A model generated the notes under the pieces. That model made no database searches and was not told where the DNA came from. It saw only the letters and a list, made by a program, of their open reading frames with translations. A stretch of 64,000 nt of DNA from DASRWI01 sp035654655 (GTDB lineage Bacteria; Bacteroidota; Ignavibacteria; Ignavibacteriales; Ignavibacteriaceae). The position numbers were made by a program, and so were the translations under genes. Location of the stretch: assembly GCA_035654655.1 (NCBI GenBank), contig DASRWI010000017.1, positions 1 through 64,000 of the forward strand, written 5' to 3'. This document shows positions 52,036 through 60,471 of this stretch, in pieces (position 1 is the first letter of the stretch; every line of letters begins with the position of its first letter).

Positions 52036-54298
52036 AACTATTTTCTTTATTCTTATTCTTGTTAGCTTCAGCTACAGCAATCGCAGCCATGTTGATAATA
52101 TCTTCAACTTCAGCACCTCTTTGAAGTACGTGAACAGGTTTTTTGGCTCCTTGTAAAATAGGACCAATAACAGATGCTTGTCCAATTCTTGCCATCAATT
52201 TGTAAGCAATATTTCCACTTGCGAGGTCAGGGAAAATAAGAACATTTGCACCCCCTTTTAAATCGCTAAATGGAAAATCATTCTCAAGAATTGATGGAAC
52301 AACTGCTGTATCAGCCTGCATTTCACCATCTATCATTAAATCAGGTCTTAACCTCTTAACCATTTCAGTAGCTTTTTGAACTTTTACTGATTCAGGATAT
52401 TTAGCACTGCCAAAATTGCTGAAAGATAACATTGCTATTCTTGGTTCAATGTCAAAGTTCTTAACAGTATCAGCAGTTGTAATAGCTATTTCAGCAAGTT
52501 GTTCTGCAGTAGGATTAATATTTACAGTTGTATCTGCAAAGAAGTAAACTTCTTTTTTAGCTGCGACTATATATAATCCTGATACTACTTTAAGTCCTTC
52601 TTTAACACCAACACATTGCAATGCAGGTTTTATAGTTGAAGGATAAGAGGTAGTTAAGCCGCTAATTAAGGCATCAGCATCACCTGCATTCAACATCATC
52701 GAACCAAAGTAAATAGGCTGCTTTAATAAGTCTTTTGCTTCTTTAACAGTAGCACCTTTTCTTCCTCTAAGTTTTACGAAATCATTAACATAGATGTTAA
52801 ATCTTTCGTCTCTTTCAGGATCAACAATGTCTAAACCATTTTCATATCCAAGTTTATTCATTGTAGATTTTATTCTCTCAGTATTTCCTATAACAATCGG
52901 AATCCCAATACCATCGTGTTTGATGGCATATGCTGCTCTAATAATTTTTTCTTCTTCACCTTCAGGGAATACAACTCTCTTAGGATTTTTCTGAGCTTTA
53001 TTAATCATAACTCTGATAACTTCTCTTGAAAGTCCTAATCTTTCTTTTAACTCATCTTCATATTTCTGCCAGTCAGTAATAGGAGCACCGGCAACACCAG
53101 TTTCCATTGCAGCTCTTGCAACAGCAGGAGCAACTTTCCATAATACCCTTGGATCAAAAGGTTTTGGAATAATATAATTTCTTCCAAAAGTAAAATCTTC
53201 ACCACCATAAGCACTCTTTACCATTTCAGGAACTTTTTCTTTTGCGAGTGCAGCTAATGCTCTGGTAGCTGCCATTTTCATTTCTTCATTTATAGCAGAT
53301 GCTCTAACATCTAATGCACCTCTGAAGATAAATGGGAATCCTAATACGTTATTAACCTGGTTAGGATAGTCACTTCTGCCTGTAGCCATTATAATATCAG
53401 TTCTTACAGATGTAGCGTCTTCATATGTAATTTCAGGATCAGGATTAGCCATTGCAAATACAATAGGGTCCTTTGCCATTTTAGCAATCATTTCTTTTTT
53501 AACAACACCGCCAACTGATAATCCTAAAAATACATCAGCACCTTCAAATGCATCAATAAAATCTATATGAGGCATATCTTGCGCAAATTCTTTTTTGTAT
53601 TTGTTAAGGTCCGTTCTTTCTTTATTGATAAGGCCTTTAGAGTCGAACATAAAAATGTTTTCTCTTTTTGCTCCGGCTCTTACATATAATTTACAACAGG
53701 AAATAGCTGACGCACCTGCACCATTAACAACAATTTTAATTTTATCTAAAGATTTTCCTGTAATTTCAACAGCATTAATTAATGCAGCACAGGAAATAAT
53801 TGCGGTTCCATGTTGGTCATCATGGAAAACAGGAATGTTCATTGTTTCTTTTAAAGTCTCTTCAATTTCAAAACATTCCGGAGCTTTAATATCTTCCAGA
53901 TTAATTCCACCAAATGTTGGCTCCAACATTTGAACTGCACGGATAATCTCTTTAGAGTCATGTGATCTTAATTCAATATCAAAAACATCAATATCAGCAA
54001 ATCTTTTGAACAGAACTCCCTTACCTTCCATAACAGGTTTTCCTGCTTCAGCACCAATATCTCCAAGACCTAAAACTGCAGTACCATTTGAAACAACAGC
54101 TACAAGGTTTCCTTTAGCTGTATATTTATAAACATCTTCTATGTTCTTCTCAATTTCCCTACAAGGTTCTGCCACTCCGGGGGTATAAGCCATAGAAAGA
54201 TCTCTTGATGTTAAGCAAGGTTTAGTTGCTACAACTTCAATTTTCCCCCTTCTTTGACTACTATGATATTCTAATGCTTCTTCTTTGCGGATTTTCAT
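52028..54298 (-). CDS. maeB: NADP-dependent malic enzyme with C-terminal phosphotransacetylase-like domain
   Basis: The 756-residue protein has a malic enzyme domain (about 1-425) with TPGVAEPC, SNGTAVLGLGDIGAEAGKPV, VFHDDQHGTAIISCAALINA (catalytic region) and an NADP site VVNGAGASAISCCKL. A phosphotransacetylase-like domain follows (about 430-750; RVVFPEGEEEKIIRA, GGANVLIFPDLASGNIAYKL). Such MaeB proteins convert malate to pyruvate plus CO2 and NADPH; the PTA-like half is thought to regulate activity with acetyl-CoA. It is the first gene of the maeB-nfnA-nfnB unit. AAGGAG lies 7 nt before its ATG. A dyad element is found upstream. Confidence 0.94.
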   Translation of the reverse strand: MKIRKEEALEYHSSQRRGKIEVVATKPCLTSRDLSMAYTPGVAEPCREIEKNIEDVYKYTAKGNLVAVVSNGTAVLGLGDIGAEAGKPVMEGKGVLFKRFADIDVFDIELRSHDSKEIIRAVQMLEPTFGGINLEDIKAPECFEIEETLKETMNIPVFHDDQHGTAIISCAALINAVEITGKSLDKIKIVVNGAGASAISCCKLYVRAGAKRENIFMFDSKGLINKERTDLNKYKKEFAQDMPHIDFIDAFEGADVFLGLSVGGVVKKEMIAKMAKDPIVFAMANPDPEITYEDATSVRTDIIMATGRSDYPNQVNNVLGFPFIFRGALDVRASAINEEMKMAATRALAALAKEKVPEMVKSAYGGEDFTFGRNYIIPKPFDPRVLWKVAPAVARAAMETGVAGAPITDWQKYEDELKERLGLSREVIRVMINKAQKNPKRVVFPEGEEEKIIRAAYAIKHDGIGIPIVIGNTERIKSTMNKLGYENGLDIVDPERDERFNIYVNDFVKLRGRKGATVKEAKDLLKQPIYFGSMMLNAGDADALISGLTTSYPSTIKPALQCVGVKEGLKVVSGLYIVAAKKEVYFFADTTVNINPTAEQLAEIAITTADTVKNFDIEPRIAMLSFSNFGSAKYPESVKVQKATEMVKRLRPDLMIDGEMQADTAVVPSILENDFPFSDLKGGANVLIFPDLASGNIAYKLMARIGQASVIGPILQGAKKPVHVLQRGAEVEDIINMAAIAVAEANKNKNKENSYV

Positions 54299-54388
54299 TT
54301 TCTCTCCTTAATAATTTTTTTTATTTCGAGAGTTAAAGGAAGGTTCATTTAATTATTTTCCTTTTAAACTATTTAAATTCTTAAAATC

Positions 54389-54420
54389 ATAGACATTGTC
54401 CACATTTTGTGCCAGTCTAT
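54389..54420 (-). promoter_or_regulatory. dyad upstream of maeB, with a near sigma-54 match
   Basis: ATAGAC (54389-54394) and GTCTAT (54415-54420) are perfect complements. Inside, the minus strand reads TGGCACAAAATGTGGA, with a perfect TGGCAC -24 box but GG instead of the invariant GC at -12. It could be an operator; as a sigma-54 site it is doubtful. Confidence 0.35.
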
Positions 54421-54546
54421 ATTTAAAATGAACATTTAATTTACAAATTAAAAGTCGATATTTTCAACATTAAGAAAGGGAATTGTTTAGTTTTTCTTAA
54501 TATTTACATTTCTTATTCTTATTCTTAAGAATAGATATTTTAGCTG

Positions 54547-55506
54547 TCAAACAATCAAATTAATTTTTTCAATAGCTTTTTTAGCCGTATTGAAAGCCCA
54601 GATTATTGAACCACCTTTGTTGCCGGCTGATAAGTCACCAATAAGGAATAATCCCTTTATATTTGTTTCGAATCCATCAGCAATAACCGGTTCATTATTT
54701 TCAAATTCAATTCCAATAAGCTTTAAAAAATTTACGGGAGTAGTACCCCCTAAAGCATAAACTATGTGGTCAAAATTCTCTTTTTCCCCAGACTCAAAAA
54801 GGACTTCTACTTTCCCTGAATTTTCTTTTAATTCAATTATATTTGAAGAATATTTGATTATAACTGAACCACTTTTTTCTAATGCTTGAATACTTTGTTG
54901 ATTAATTTGGTTCATTCGTATAAAATCATTTTTCCTGTAACTTAACGTTACGCTATTATTTTCCTGAACCAGAAATTGACAATATTCGGAAGCCGAATCT
55001 CCTCCACCTACCACCAAAACTTTACTGTTTTTTATTTCTTTAGTAGTTAGGTCATAAAACACTTTGTCACTACAGTTAGGCGGGATTTTATATTCAGGTT
55101 TATTAGGCTTTCCTAAAATTCCGATTGCAATAACAATTATTTTTGATTGATACTTTTTTTTATCAGTAATAATAATAAAGCTTCCATCATCTTGTTTTTC
55201 AATTTTGTAAACAACTTCGTTATAATTAACATTAAGATTATTTTCAAGAATTGCGGAATCGAGATAAGAAATAGTCTCATGTTTTGTTTGATCAGCTATG
55301 CACATAACACCTGTGCATAATGGTTCAAATCCTTTATAATTAGCGGTAACTAATTTTTTGTCAGGATAATACTTTTTTATAGTAAAAGAATGTTCAGTAG
55401 TTTTTTCTATAATCAAAATTTTATCTTTATTAATTCCGGAATTTATAGCTTCGACAGCCATACTTATACCTGCGGGACCTGCTCCTATTATTATAATATC
55501 AAACAT
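54547..55506 (-). CDS. thioredoxin reductase-like FAD/NAD(P) oxidoreductase without a CXXC pair
   Basis: The 319-residue protein has an N-terminal FAD Rossmann motif DIIIIGAGPAGISMAVEA (3-20), an NAD(P) Rossmann motif VLVVGGGDSASEYCQFL (~164) and a C-terminal FAD motif IKGLFLIGDLSAGNKGGSI (~287). This is thioredoxin-reductase topology, but no CXXC redox pair is present. A single Cys lies in FEPLCTGVMCIAD (~62-68). It resembles YpdA-type and ferredoxin-NADP+ reductase-like relatives; I cannot decide between them. It is 7 nt after the queuosine-precursor transporter gene, so they are co-transcribed. Redox partner unknown. Confidence 0.7.
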   Translation of the reverse strand: MFDIIIIGAGPAGISMAVEAINSGINKDKILIIEKTTEHSFTIKKYYPDKKLVTANYKGFEPLCTGVMCIADQTKHETISYLDSAILENNLNVNYNEVVYKIEKQDDGSFIIITDKKKYQSKIIVIAIGILGKPNKPEYKIPPNCSDKVFYDLTTKEIKNSKVLVVGGGDSASEYCQFLVQENNSVTLSYRKNDFIRMNQINQQSIQALEKSGSVIIKYSSNIIELKENSGKVEVLFESGEKENFDHIVYALGGTTPVNFLKLIGIEFENNEPVIADGFETNIKGLFLIGDLSAGNKGGSIIWAFNTAKKAIEKINLIV

Positions 55507-55513
55507 ATTTTTC

Positions 55514-56272
55514 CTATTTATTTATTGCTGACAAAATTAATTTATGAGCCATTTCCTTACCTAAGTATCTATCAACGATAAAATGTATAACATAAAGTAT
55601 TGGAGTGAGAATAACAGCAATAAGAAATTTATAGATATAATTAACTATGCCAATAGCTATTACTGTTGTAAGATTCCAATTAGCACCCAAATAAAACGCA
55701 ATGAACAAGACAACGAAACTATCAATGAACTGAGAAACCAAAGTTGAACCTGTGGATCTTAGCCAGATTTTTTTTGCTCCTGTTTTTACTTTAATAATAT
55801 GAAAGACAAAAACATCAATTATTTGACCTATAAGGAAAGCTGAAAGAGAACCGAGGATAATCCACATCCCTTGACCAAATATGACATTGTAAGAAATGTC
55901 CATATTTACTTTTCCCCCCGGAGTATCTCTGATAACCCAAAACTCTGCCGGTACTAATGCAACAGCTGCAAATATCATAAGAAAGGAGTATAGGATTAAT
56001 GCCGCTGCAGTCAAAGATAAAAACCTTACCCCTCTTTTCCCATAGTATTCATTTATTATATCAGTCATAATAAATACTATAGGCCATAATAGAGTTCCTG
56101 CTGTTAAGTTGAATGAAAGATTGTCTATACCAAGAAGGGATAAATTCATTGGATCAAAACCTAACGTCTTCTCTAAAGAAAATATTTTAACTCCAATAAA
56201 TTCAGCTAACAATGCATTGGCTATAAAAAAAGAACCTAGAATATAGAACAACTTTGTACTTTTATCTTCCAT
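55514..56272 (-). CDS. YhhQ-family queuosine precursor transporter
   Basis: The 252-residue membrane protein has six or seven helices and the family motifs FIMTDIINEYYGKRGVR (~68-84) and WLRSTGSTLVSQFIDSFVV (~171-189). YhhQ proteins (VUT family) take up queuine or preQ0/preQ1 for the tRNA base queuosine. It is the first gene of a two-gene unit with the flavoprotein that follows 7 nt later. Substrate specificity is inferred from the family. Confidence 0.9.
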   Translation of the reverse strand: MEDKSTKLFYILGSFFIANALLAEFIGVKIFSLEKTLGFDPMNLSLLGIDNLSFNLTAGTLLWPIVFIMTDIINEYYGKRGVRFLSLTAAALILYSFLMIFAAVALVPAEFWVIRDTPGGKVNMDISYNVIFGQGMWIILGSLSAFLIGQIIDVFVFHIIKVKTGAKKIWLRSTGSTLVSQFIDSFVVLFIAFYLGANWNLTTVIAIGIVNYIYKFLIAVILTPILYVIHFIVDRYLGKEMAHKLILSAINK

Positions 56273-56449
56273 AATTGAATTAAATATTTAAGATTATTAA
56301 AAATACTTTGAACAAAACCTAATAACAAGAAAATTTCATTCGAAATGATTCACATATTATATATGTCAATTTTTTATTTTTTTTATTTATATAAAGAAAT
56401 TTTTATTATTTTTACTATGTAGTTCTACTTTCCAAATAAAGAGGTAAAC

Positions 56450-59110
56450 ATGAAGAAAAATTTATACTTTGCTCTCACTCTCGTTCTTTTAACAATTAAT
56501 ATCTTCCCTCAGGACTCAACAATGAAATTGATTGGTCCTAACATAAAATATCATTCTGTTACAAAAACTCATCCTTACAAAATTAAAATTCTTGAGGTTG
56601 ATCTTACACAACCAGGAATCAAGTTAGAAACTGTTCTTGCTAAAGATTTACTTGGTAATGGTTTTGAAAAAACTTCTTCAATGGCAAAAAGAAATGAAAG
56701 ACCTAATCACTATGTTCTTGGAGCAGTTAATGGTGATTACTTTGGTATTTCAAATCCAGAGGACCCTTATGGTTTTACGAATAGTTCAATGATTGATGAC
56801 TATGAAGTTATTGCCGGTAAAACTGTTAACAGAACATCTTTCGGATTTTATGGAGATAATAAACCTATTTTTGATATTTTATCATTTACTGGTTCAGTTA
56901 CTTCTAAAACAAATACATCCTTTAACATAAAGTATGTTAACAAGCAAAGAGGTTCCGATCAATTAATCCTATTCAATAAATATTTTGGAGATACTACAAG
57001 AACCAATACATACGGAACAGAAGTAAAACTTGAACTTATCTCTCCTGTTATTGTTAATGATACTATGCTATTTGTTGTACTTGAAAAAGAATCAGGTATT
57101 GGGAATATGCACATTGATGGTAAATATGTTTTATCAGGAAATGGTACTGCTCAAACTTACTTGAATAACAATGTTAATATTGGTGATACCTTAAAAGTAG
57201 TTTTGACAACTACGCCAAATAAAGGGATGATTAAAGGTTTATTAGGTGGTGGTCCAAGATTAATTACAAACGGAGTTCGCCCTGCAGATTTTGTTAATCT
57301 TGAAGGTTTTGGAACTGACCACGTTAACGGGTTACATCCAAGAACTGCATTAGGTATTAACCAGGACAGCACAAAATTGTTTATGATAGTTGAAGACGGT
57401 CGTCAAACTATCAGCGAAGGTATGGGATTAGCTACTTTAGCTGATTATATGATTTCCATTGGATGCTACCAAGGTGTTAATCTTGATGGAGGCGGTTCTT
57501 CAACAATGGTTATCAGAGGTGGAGTTGTTAATTCTCCTTCTGATGGTGCTGAAAGATCTTGTGCTAATGCTTTGCTTTGTGTATTAGATGCACCGGCAAG
57601 TTCTATTCTTGATACTTTTACATTAGGTCCCAAAAATTTGGTTATGGATTCAACCCAATCAAAAAAAATTAATATTACCGGTTTAGATCTTTGGGGTTAT
57701 CCAATCGAAATTCTAGCTACAGATGTTTCCTGGACAATAGAAGGCATTAATGGAATAGTAGATTCTTTAGGATTCTTTATTCCATCTCAAACAGGAACGG
57801 GAAAAGTAATTGGTACCTTTGGAAGTTATGCTGATACTATAACAGTAACAGTTATGAGCGAATTAGTCCCGGTATGGAAATTTTCTCAAGCAACAAATAA
57901 TCTTCCAACCTGGTTTTCAGGAACAGACAGTAATATCAGAGGATTAGCTTGTGGAAAAGTAGACGGTGAAGATAGGTTATATATCGTTGTTCGACCAACC
58001 CCGTACATTATAAATCCTGCTAATGGAGATAAAATCGGGCAATTAATAACAACGGGTGTAACTGGTGGAGCCTCTGCATTAAATGATATCGAAGTGTCTT
58101 CAGATGGAAAAATCTTTGGATGTAATTTGACTGTAGCTGCCGGTACTTCTCCATTTAAAATTTATAAGTGGGATAGTGAGACAGCAACTCCTCAGGTTGT
58201 TCTATCATTCTCAGGCTTTGGAAGATTAGGTGATAAGTTTTCTGTGGTTGGAAGTTGGACAGAAGGCACTGCAGAGTTCTGGGCAGCTGCCGGTGCTTCC
58301 AATATCGTATACAAATGGAAAATGAATAATGGTGTAATTGATACAATTCCTGTAACTATCACCTTGCAGGGAATTTCAACCGGAGGTACTTCTCCTGCTG
58401 TTTATCCACGAACTTTAAATGGAAATACTTTTTTCTATAATGGAAATAGTGTTCGCCCTTCAGAGTATAACTTAGCAGGACAATTAATTGGTACTGCTCC
58501 AGCGAGCGTAGTTGACAGTAGGAGTAATGCAATGAGATACATTGAAAGTGTTGATAAAAAATATTTAATAGTTTATCAATATGGTTTCCCTAATGAGAAT
58601 GCGGCAGTACTAGATATTACCAATGGAATTGCTAATGCATTACAAGTTGAATTAACTCCTTCATTGGGGACTAATTCAAATACAATTGGAACATCAGGAG
58701 ATATAGCATATCGAGTATATAAAAATGGATTATACATTTTCTATGTACTCGCGACCAATAATGGTTACGGTGCTTATCAATTATCAGGAGCGCCTTTAGC
58801 AATTGGACAAGAAAATAATTTCAATGCTACAGAATATTATTTAGCACAGAATTATCCAAATCCATTTAATCCTACAACAACAATTAATTATTACTTACCT
58901 AAAGAAAGCAAAGTGAAATTATATGTTGTAAATATGCTTGGTGAAAAAGTTGTAAATCTTTACGAAGGCTACCAAACAACAGGAAATCATACACAACAAT
59001 TTTCAGCTAAAAATTTAGCATCAGGTATGTATATGTATGTATTAGAAGCCTCATCATCTGATGGTTCAGATAATACAAGACAAATAAAGAAGATGGTCTT
59101 ATTGAAGTAA
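56450..59110 (+). CDS. T9SS-secreted phosphodiester glycosidase (NAGPA/DUF2233) family protein
   Basis: The 886-residue protein has a signal peptide (to ~22). The NAGPA domain (about 50-385) has AVNGDYFGISNP (~99-110), LLGGGPRLITNG (~264) and the hallmark NLDGGGSSTMVIRGG (~344). NAGPA-type enzymes cleave sugar phosphodiesters. An Ig-like module follows (about 390-475), then a large beta-propeller-like region (about 480-790; possibly DUF4623), and a T9SS sorting domain (NYPNPFNPTTTINYYLPK). The start has GAGG 8 nt upstream. Likely acts at the cell surface on glycan or teichoic-type polymers. The substrate is unknown. Confidence 0.87.
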   Translation: MKKNLYFALTLVLLTINIFPQDSTMKLIGPNIKYHSVTKTHPYKIKILEVDLTQPGIKLETVLAKDLLGNGFEKTSSMAKRNERPNHYVLGAVNGDYFGISNPEDPYGFTNSSMIDDYEVIAGKTVNRTSFGFYGDNKPIFDILSFTGSVTSKTNTSFNIKYVNKQRGSDQLILFNKYFGDTTRTNTYGTEVKLELISPVIVNDTMLFVVLEKESGIGNMHIDGKYVLSGNGTAQTYLNNNVNIGDTLKVVLTTTPNKGMIKGLLGGGPRLITNGVRPADFVNLEGFGTDHVNGLHPRTALGINQDSTKLFMIVEDGRQTISEGMGLATLADYMISIGCYQGVNLDGGGSSTMVIRGGVVNSPSDGAERSCANALLCVLDAPASSILDTFTLGPKNLVMDSTQSKKINITGLDLWGYPIEILATDVSWTIEGINGIVDSLGFFIPSQTGTGKVIGTFGSYADTITVTVMSELVPVWKFSQATNNLPTWFSGTDSNIRGLACGKVDGEDRLYIVVRPTPYIINPANGDKIGQLITTGVTGGASALNDIEVSSDGKIFGCNLTVAAGTSPFKIYKWDSETATPQVVLSFSGFGRLGDKFSVVGSWTEGTAEFWAAAGASNIVYKWKMNNGVIDTIPVTITLQGISTGGTSPAVYPRTLNGNTFFYNGNSVRPSEYNLAGQLIGTAPASVVDSRSNAMRYIESVDKKYLIVYQYGFPNENAAVLDITNGIANALQVELTPSLGTNSNTIGTSGDIAYRVYKNGLYIFYVLATNNGYGAYQLSGAPLAIGQENNFNATEYYLAQNYPNPFNPTTTINYYLPKESKVKLYVVNMLGEKVVNLYEGYQTTGNHTQQFSAKNLASGMYMYVLEASSSDGSDNTRQIKKMVLLK

Positions 59111-59125
59111 AATTATGAGAGTAGG

Positions 59126-59167
59126 TTCTTCGAGTGTCCCGAATTTATTCGGGATGTATCGAGAAGA
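59126..59167. repeat. palindromic intergenic repeat
   Basis: Central perfect stem TCCCGAAT/ATTCGGGA (59137-59144 with 59147-59154), flanked by imperfect arms TTCTTCGA and TCGAGAAGA. It resembles a dispersed intergenic repeat element rather than a terminator, because a separate terminator follows. Confidence 0.55.
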
Positions 59168-59190
59168 CCGAAGCACGTAAGTAGAAACTT

Positions 59191-59212
59191 AAGAGCTCCA
59201 ATAGGAGCTCTT
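59191..59212. terminator. bidirectional terminator between convergent genes
   Basis: Perfect 9-bp stem AAGAGCTCC/GGAGCTCTT (59191-59199 with 59204-59212), 4-nt loop, with a T-run on the plus side. Confidence 0.85.
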
Positions 59213-59217
59213 TTAAT

Positions 59218-60363
59218 TTATATAGTTATTCCAATTCCAAATTTAACAATTGTTTCCTTCCACCAATCGCCTGAAAAAAAATGGCTGTCAGACACCGATA
59301 AATTTGCATTAAAAACATTATATCTATATTCTATTCCCCCAATAATGTATAATGCTTTTAATTTATTGTTAAATTCATTGGCTCCCTTTTCGTTAAACTG
59401 ATAATTAGTATAAAAAAATCCTAATGCAGCTTTCATAAAAGAAAAAGCATCATAATCAGCATTTGCCATAAATTCTACTGTATTTTTAACATGATCATAT
59501 ACTTTATTCCATCCAAGTATATTAATACCTGTTGATAAAGTTAATTTATCAAAATAATTACTATTCAATTCGAATTTAAACTTTTCAGGATATCCTAATT
59601 TAAATTCATAGGGAGTATATGGAAATCCTCTCTCGATAAGAAGGATATTGTTAAAAGGACTTTCATATTTTATTTTACTGTCGTAACTAAAACCTAAATT
59701 AAAATATTTCTCTTCTTTAATTGGATGAGAATAGATAATTCCTATAGAAAAATTATTTTTTGAATAAATTAAATCTGATGAACTATACATAAAATAATCT
59801 GATCCATAATCATAAAGGACATTGTTTGAAAACTTAAAACCTATTGATAAGCTATTCCCTTTAGCATAATCTTTTAATAGATAGGAAGCCAAAAAAGAAT
59901 ATGTTCTCATTTCTGATTTACTATCATAATAGTAATAGTCAAATATTTCAGGATTAGCTGTACTAAATACTCCGATTTTATAATTAAGTTTTGCATTATA
60001 TCTTTGATTTAATGCTGCACCTAATCGAAAATTTTTATATGGAACAACAATTCCGACTGTTTGAGGATTGTATTTCAATAAAAACTCTTTATAAGTTCCT
60101 CCCAACCAAGCTTCATTAACTTTGGTCCCATATTTTATGGAAATGCCAACATTGAGCTTATCAAACAATGATAAAGCAGCTGGATTCATATTACCTATTT
60201 CAGTAGATGAATTTGTAATAGTAGAAATACCATGACCACTCTGAGGTAATAATTCAAATCCTTGTGGGATTAAAATTGTTTGATCAAAAATATAACTTTG
60301 CGAATAAGTTTGGAAGGTAAGTAGAAAAAGAATGATTATAATTCGAACAAACTTAAAATTCAT
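59218..60363 (-). CDS. predicted outer-membrane beta-barrel protein (PorV/FadL-like)
   Basis: The 381-residue protein has a signal peptide (MNFKFVRIIIILFLLTFQTY) and then GHGISTITNSSTEIGNMNPA with NPAALS (~59-64), the N-terminal motif of PorV/FadL-like barrels. The remainder has regular aromatic beta strands (YSFLASYLLKDY, FSIGIIYSHP, KALYIIGGIEYRYN) and ends KFGIGITI with a beta strand. It could be a transporter for hydrophobic compounds or a T9SS-related paralogue. It sits alone between two terminators. Confidence 0.65.
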   Translation of the reverse strand: MNFKFVRIIIILFLLTFQTYSQSYIFDQTILIPQGFELLPQSGHGISTITNSSTEIGNMNPAALSLFDKLNVGISIKYGTKVNEAWLGGTYKEFLLKYNPQTVGIVVPYKNFRLGAALNQRYNAKLNYKIGVFSTANPEIFDYYYYDSKSEMRTYSFLASYLLKDYAKGNSLSIGFKFSNNVLYDYGSDYFMYSSSDLIYSKNNFSIGIIYSHPIKEEKYFNLGFSYDSKIKYESPFNNILLIERGFPYTPYEFKLGYPEKFKFELNSNYFDKLTLSTGINILGWNKVYDHVKNTVEFMANADYDAFSFMKAALGFFYTNYQFNEKGANEFNNKLKALYIIGGIEYRYNVFNANLSVSDSHFFSGDWWKETIVKFGIGITI

Positions 60364-60434
60364 TTACACACCCATTTATATTTGATATAAAAATTATAAA
60401 AAATTTAAATGAGCAACAAATTTTTTTAAAATAA

Positions 60435-60459
60435 AAATGCCCTTCTGGGAAGGGCATTT
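60435..60459 (-). terminator. Rho-independent terminator after lpdA
   Basis: Perfect 11-bp stem AAATGCCCTTC/GAAGGGCATTT (60435-60445 with 60449-60459), 3-nt loop, and Ts on the minus strand. It ends the pyruvate dehydrogenase operon. Confidence 0.92.
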
Positions 60460-60471
60460 AAATGGAATAAT

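Noticed and set aside
54400..54417. Sigma-54 promoter before maeB
   Set aside because: TGGCAC is perfect, but the invariant GC at -12 is GG. It is kept only as part of a dyad.
54520..54533. Perfect 14-bp palindrome TATTCTTAAGAATA after the flavoprotein gene
   Set aside because: It is AT-rich, short, has no loop or T-run, and may occur by chance in this base composition.
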